Below, piece by piece: positions 7,465 to 8,569 of a stretch of DNA of 8,569 nucleotides. Each line of letters begins with the position of its first letter. Position 1 is the first letter of the stretch. This DNA comes from CAZJNX01 sp964547415 (GTDB taxonomy: Bacteria > Pseudomonadota > Alphaproteobacteria > Rhizobiales > Amorphaceae). The notes beneath the pieces are model-generated. The model was not told where the DNA came from and made no database searches. It saw only the letters and a list, made by a program, of their open reading frames with translations. The stretch lies in contig CAZJNX010000196.1 of the NCBI GenBank assembly GCA_964547415.1, positions 1 through 8,569 of the forward strand, given 5' to 3'. A program made the translations under genes and the position numbers.

Positions 7465-8007
7465 ATGGACTGGAACAGTCTCTTTCAGAACTTTCAGTAC
7501 GACGACCTGCAATGGGTCGTGCCGGTGCTCGCCGGGCTTCTCATCATCGTCGGCGCGCTCCTATCGGGCATCATCCGCGGCATGGCGGCGGGCGTCATCA
7601 TCGCGCTCTTCTTCGGCGGCCTCCTCGCCATGTCGCCGACCCTCGTCGCCCTCGTCGAGCCGGAGCGGGACCAGCTGTCGGTGGCGAGCGCCGAGCTCAC
7701 CCAGGACGTGGCGGCCCTCTCCCAGGCGAACGCCGAGGCCGTCCAGGCCCTCGGCAAGGTGATCCAGAGCATGCGCGATTCCCTCAACGCCCTCGAGCCG
7801 GTGGTGAGCGCCGCCGGGGCGGAGAGCCCGGCCTTGTCCGACACGGGCTTCCGCGAGGCGCTGCAGGACCTGCAGACCGAGATCGGGGCGGCGGCCAACG
7901 CCATCTCGCGGCCGAGCGAGCTCGGCACCGGCGTCGCCCAGGACCTCGAGGCCCTTCAGGTGGAGCTGCGCCGCCTCGACCTCGAGGCGCGACGCCTCGG
8001 CCAGTGA
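7465..8007 (+). CDS. Unrecognised two-helix membrane protein with long helical tail
   Basis: I do not recognise this 180-residue protein as a named family. After a short polar, aromatic start (residues 1-15), there are two hydrophobic helices at about 17-37 and 39-64, joined by a very short turn (Arg38-Gly39). Residues from about 66 to 180 are Ala-, Leu-, Glu- and Gln-rich with few glycines, and look like an extended helix or coiled coil broken near 117-127 and 150-157. With both ends predicted on the same side of the membrane, the helical tail could contact a partner or scaffold a complex. The start at 7465 has GAGGAG nine bases upstream. An in-frame upstream start at 7411 gives a GC-rich, unconvincing extension. 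It precedes leuD by 46 bases on the same strand, so the two may share a transcript, but nothing in the protein suggests a role in leucine synthesis. Confidence 0.8.
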   Translation: MDWNSLFQNFQYDDLQWVVPVLAGLLIIVGALLSGIIRGMAAGVIIALFFGGLLAMSPTLVALVEPERDQLSVASAELTQDVAALSQANAEAVQALGKVIQSMRDSLNALEPVVSAAGAESPALSDTGFREALQDLQTEIGAAANAISRPSELGTGVAQDLEALQVELRRLDLEARRLGQ

Positions 8008-8053
8008 CCGAGGTCCCCGCCCCAACCATTCTCAACGGACGACGCCCGAGCCC

Positions 8054-8569
8054 ATGGACAAGTTCACCACCCTCACCGCCCAGGCCGCCCCGCTGCCGAT
8101 GATCAACGTCGATACCGACATGATCATCCCCAAGCAGTTCCTGAAGACCATCAAGCGCACCGGCCTCGGCAAGGGCCTGTTCGCCGAGCTGCGCTACCGG
8201 GAGGACGGCTCTCCCGATCCGGACTTCGTTCTGAACCAGCCCGCCTACGAGGGCGCGCGGATCCTGGTCGCGGGCGACAACTTCGGCTGCGGCTCCTCGC
8301 GCGAGCACGCCCCGTGGGCGCTGCTCGACCACGGCTTCCGCTGCGTGATCTCCACCTCGTTCGCGGACATCTTCTTCCAGAACTGCACCAAGAACGGCAT
8401 CCTGCCGATCCGCGTGTCGAAGGAGGAGCTCGCCGCCCTCATGGACCACGCGCGCCAGGGCGCGAACGCGACGCTGACGGTCGATCTCGAGGAGCAGACG
8501 ATCTCCGGGCACGCCGACGAGCCGATCCGCTTCGAGATCGATCCGTGGCTGAAGCACTGCCTGCTCGAG
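8054..8569 (+). CDS. leuD: 3-isopropylmalate dehydratase small subunit (partial, cut by window end)
   Basis: Small subunit of isopropylmalate isomerase, which with LeuC converts 2-isopropylmalate to 3-isopropylmalate in leucine synthesis in the cytoplasm. LeuD carries the mobile 'swivel' aconitase domain, while the iron-sulfur cluster sits on LeuC. The 172 residues present include NVDTDMIIPKQFLK (18-31) and the hallmark GDNFGCGSSREHAPW (74-88), whose Ser-Arg portion contacts substrate in the family. STSFADIFFQNC at 100-111 is also typical. Bacterial LeuD of this type is about 200 residues, so roughly 30 C-terminal residues lie beyond the window; the frame is open to the last base. The ATG at 8054 gives the normal alphaproteobacterial N-terminus (MDKFTTLTAQAAPLPM), although the ribosome site is weak (GGA at 8037-8039). 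No leucine-rich leader peptide is visible in the 46 bases before it. No leuC in the window. Confidence 0.95.
   Translation, partial: MDKFTTLTAQAAPLPMINVDTDMIIPKQFLKTIKRTGLGKGLFAELRYREDGSPDPDFVLNQPAYEGARILVAGDNFGCGSSREHAPWALLDHGFRCVISTSFADIFFQNCTKNGILPIRVSKEELAALMDHARQGANATLTVDLEEQTISGHADEPIRFEIDPWLKHCLLE

Noticed and set aside
8008..8053. A leucine attenuator or leader peptide before leuD.
   Set aside because: Only 46 bases separate it from the upstream gene. There is no short ORF with leucine codons and no terminator-like hairpin with a T-run.

Overview
This is a GC-rich window with tightly packed genes. It looks like ordinary chromosome from an alphaproteobacterium, most likely Rhizobiales/Hyphomicrobiales. 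The evidence is the very large NAD-dependent glutamate dehydrogenase, an HtpX with a Gly/Pro tail, a DUF1674 (SDHAF4-type) protein and the particular form of LeuD. The order is an inference from protein flavour, not from a marker gene. There are no RNA genes, insertion sequences, CRISPR arrays, phage genes or defence genes, and I found no convincing new multi-gene system.

Layout: (1) 11-1030, minus strand, htpX, a membrane zinc metalloprotease for quality control of inner-membrane proteins. (2) 1031-1215, a divergent promoter region with a heat-shock-like promoter candidate facing htpX. (3) 1216-1488, plus strand, a small DUF1674/SDHAF4-family succinate dehydrogenase assembly factor with an in-frame six-copy hexanucleotide repeat. 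(4) 1489-1633, a convergent gap with a strong GC hairpin. (5) 1634-6478, minus strand, a 1614-residue NAD-glutamate dehydrogenase filling more than half the window. (6) 6479-6685, a divergent control region with a perfect 14-bp palindrome and a hairpin next to the ribosome binding site. (7) 6686-7297, plus strand, an AhpD-like/carboxymuconolactone decarboxylase-family peroxidase-related protein. (8) 7298-7464, a probable intrinsic terminator overlapped by a candidate promoter. (9) 7465-8007, plus strand, an unrecognised two-helix membrane protein with a long helical tail. (10) 8054 to the window end, plus strand, leuD (isopropylmalate isomerase small subunit), cut off by the window edge.

The genes are a mixed housekeeping set. 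Glutamate dehydrogenase feeds 2-oxoglutarate and ammonium into central metabolism. The DUF1674 protein should help assemble succinate dehydrogenase in the same cycle. LeuD works in leucine synthesis. HtpX and the AhpD-like protein fit membrane-protein and redox maintenance. Strand switches separate most of them, so only the membrane protein and leuD (46 bp apart, same strand) are candidates for one transcript. The most interesting items are the hexanucleotide repeat, the GPWG repeats in the HtpX tail, the inverted repeats in the gdh/AhpD-like divergent region, and the unknown membrane protein before leuD.
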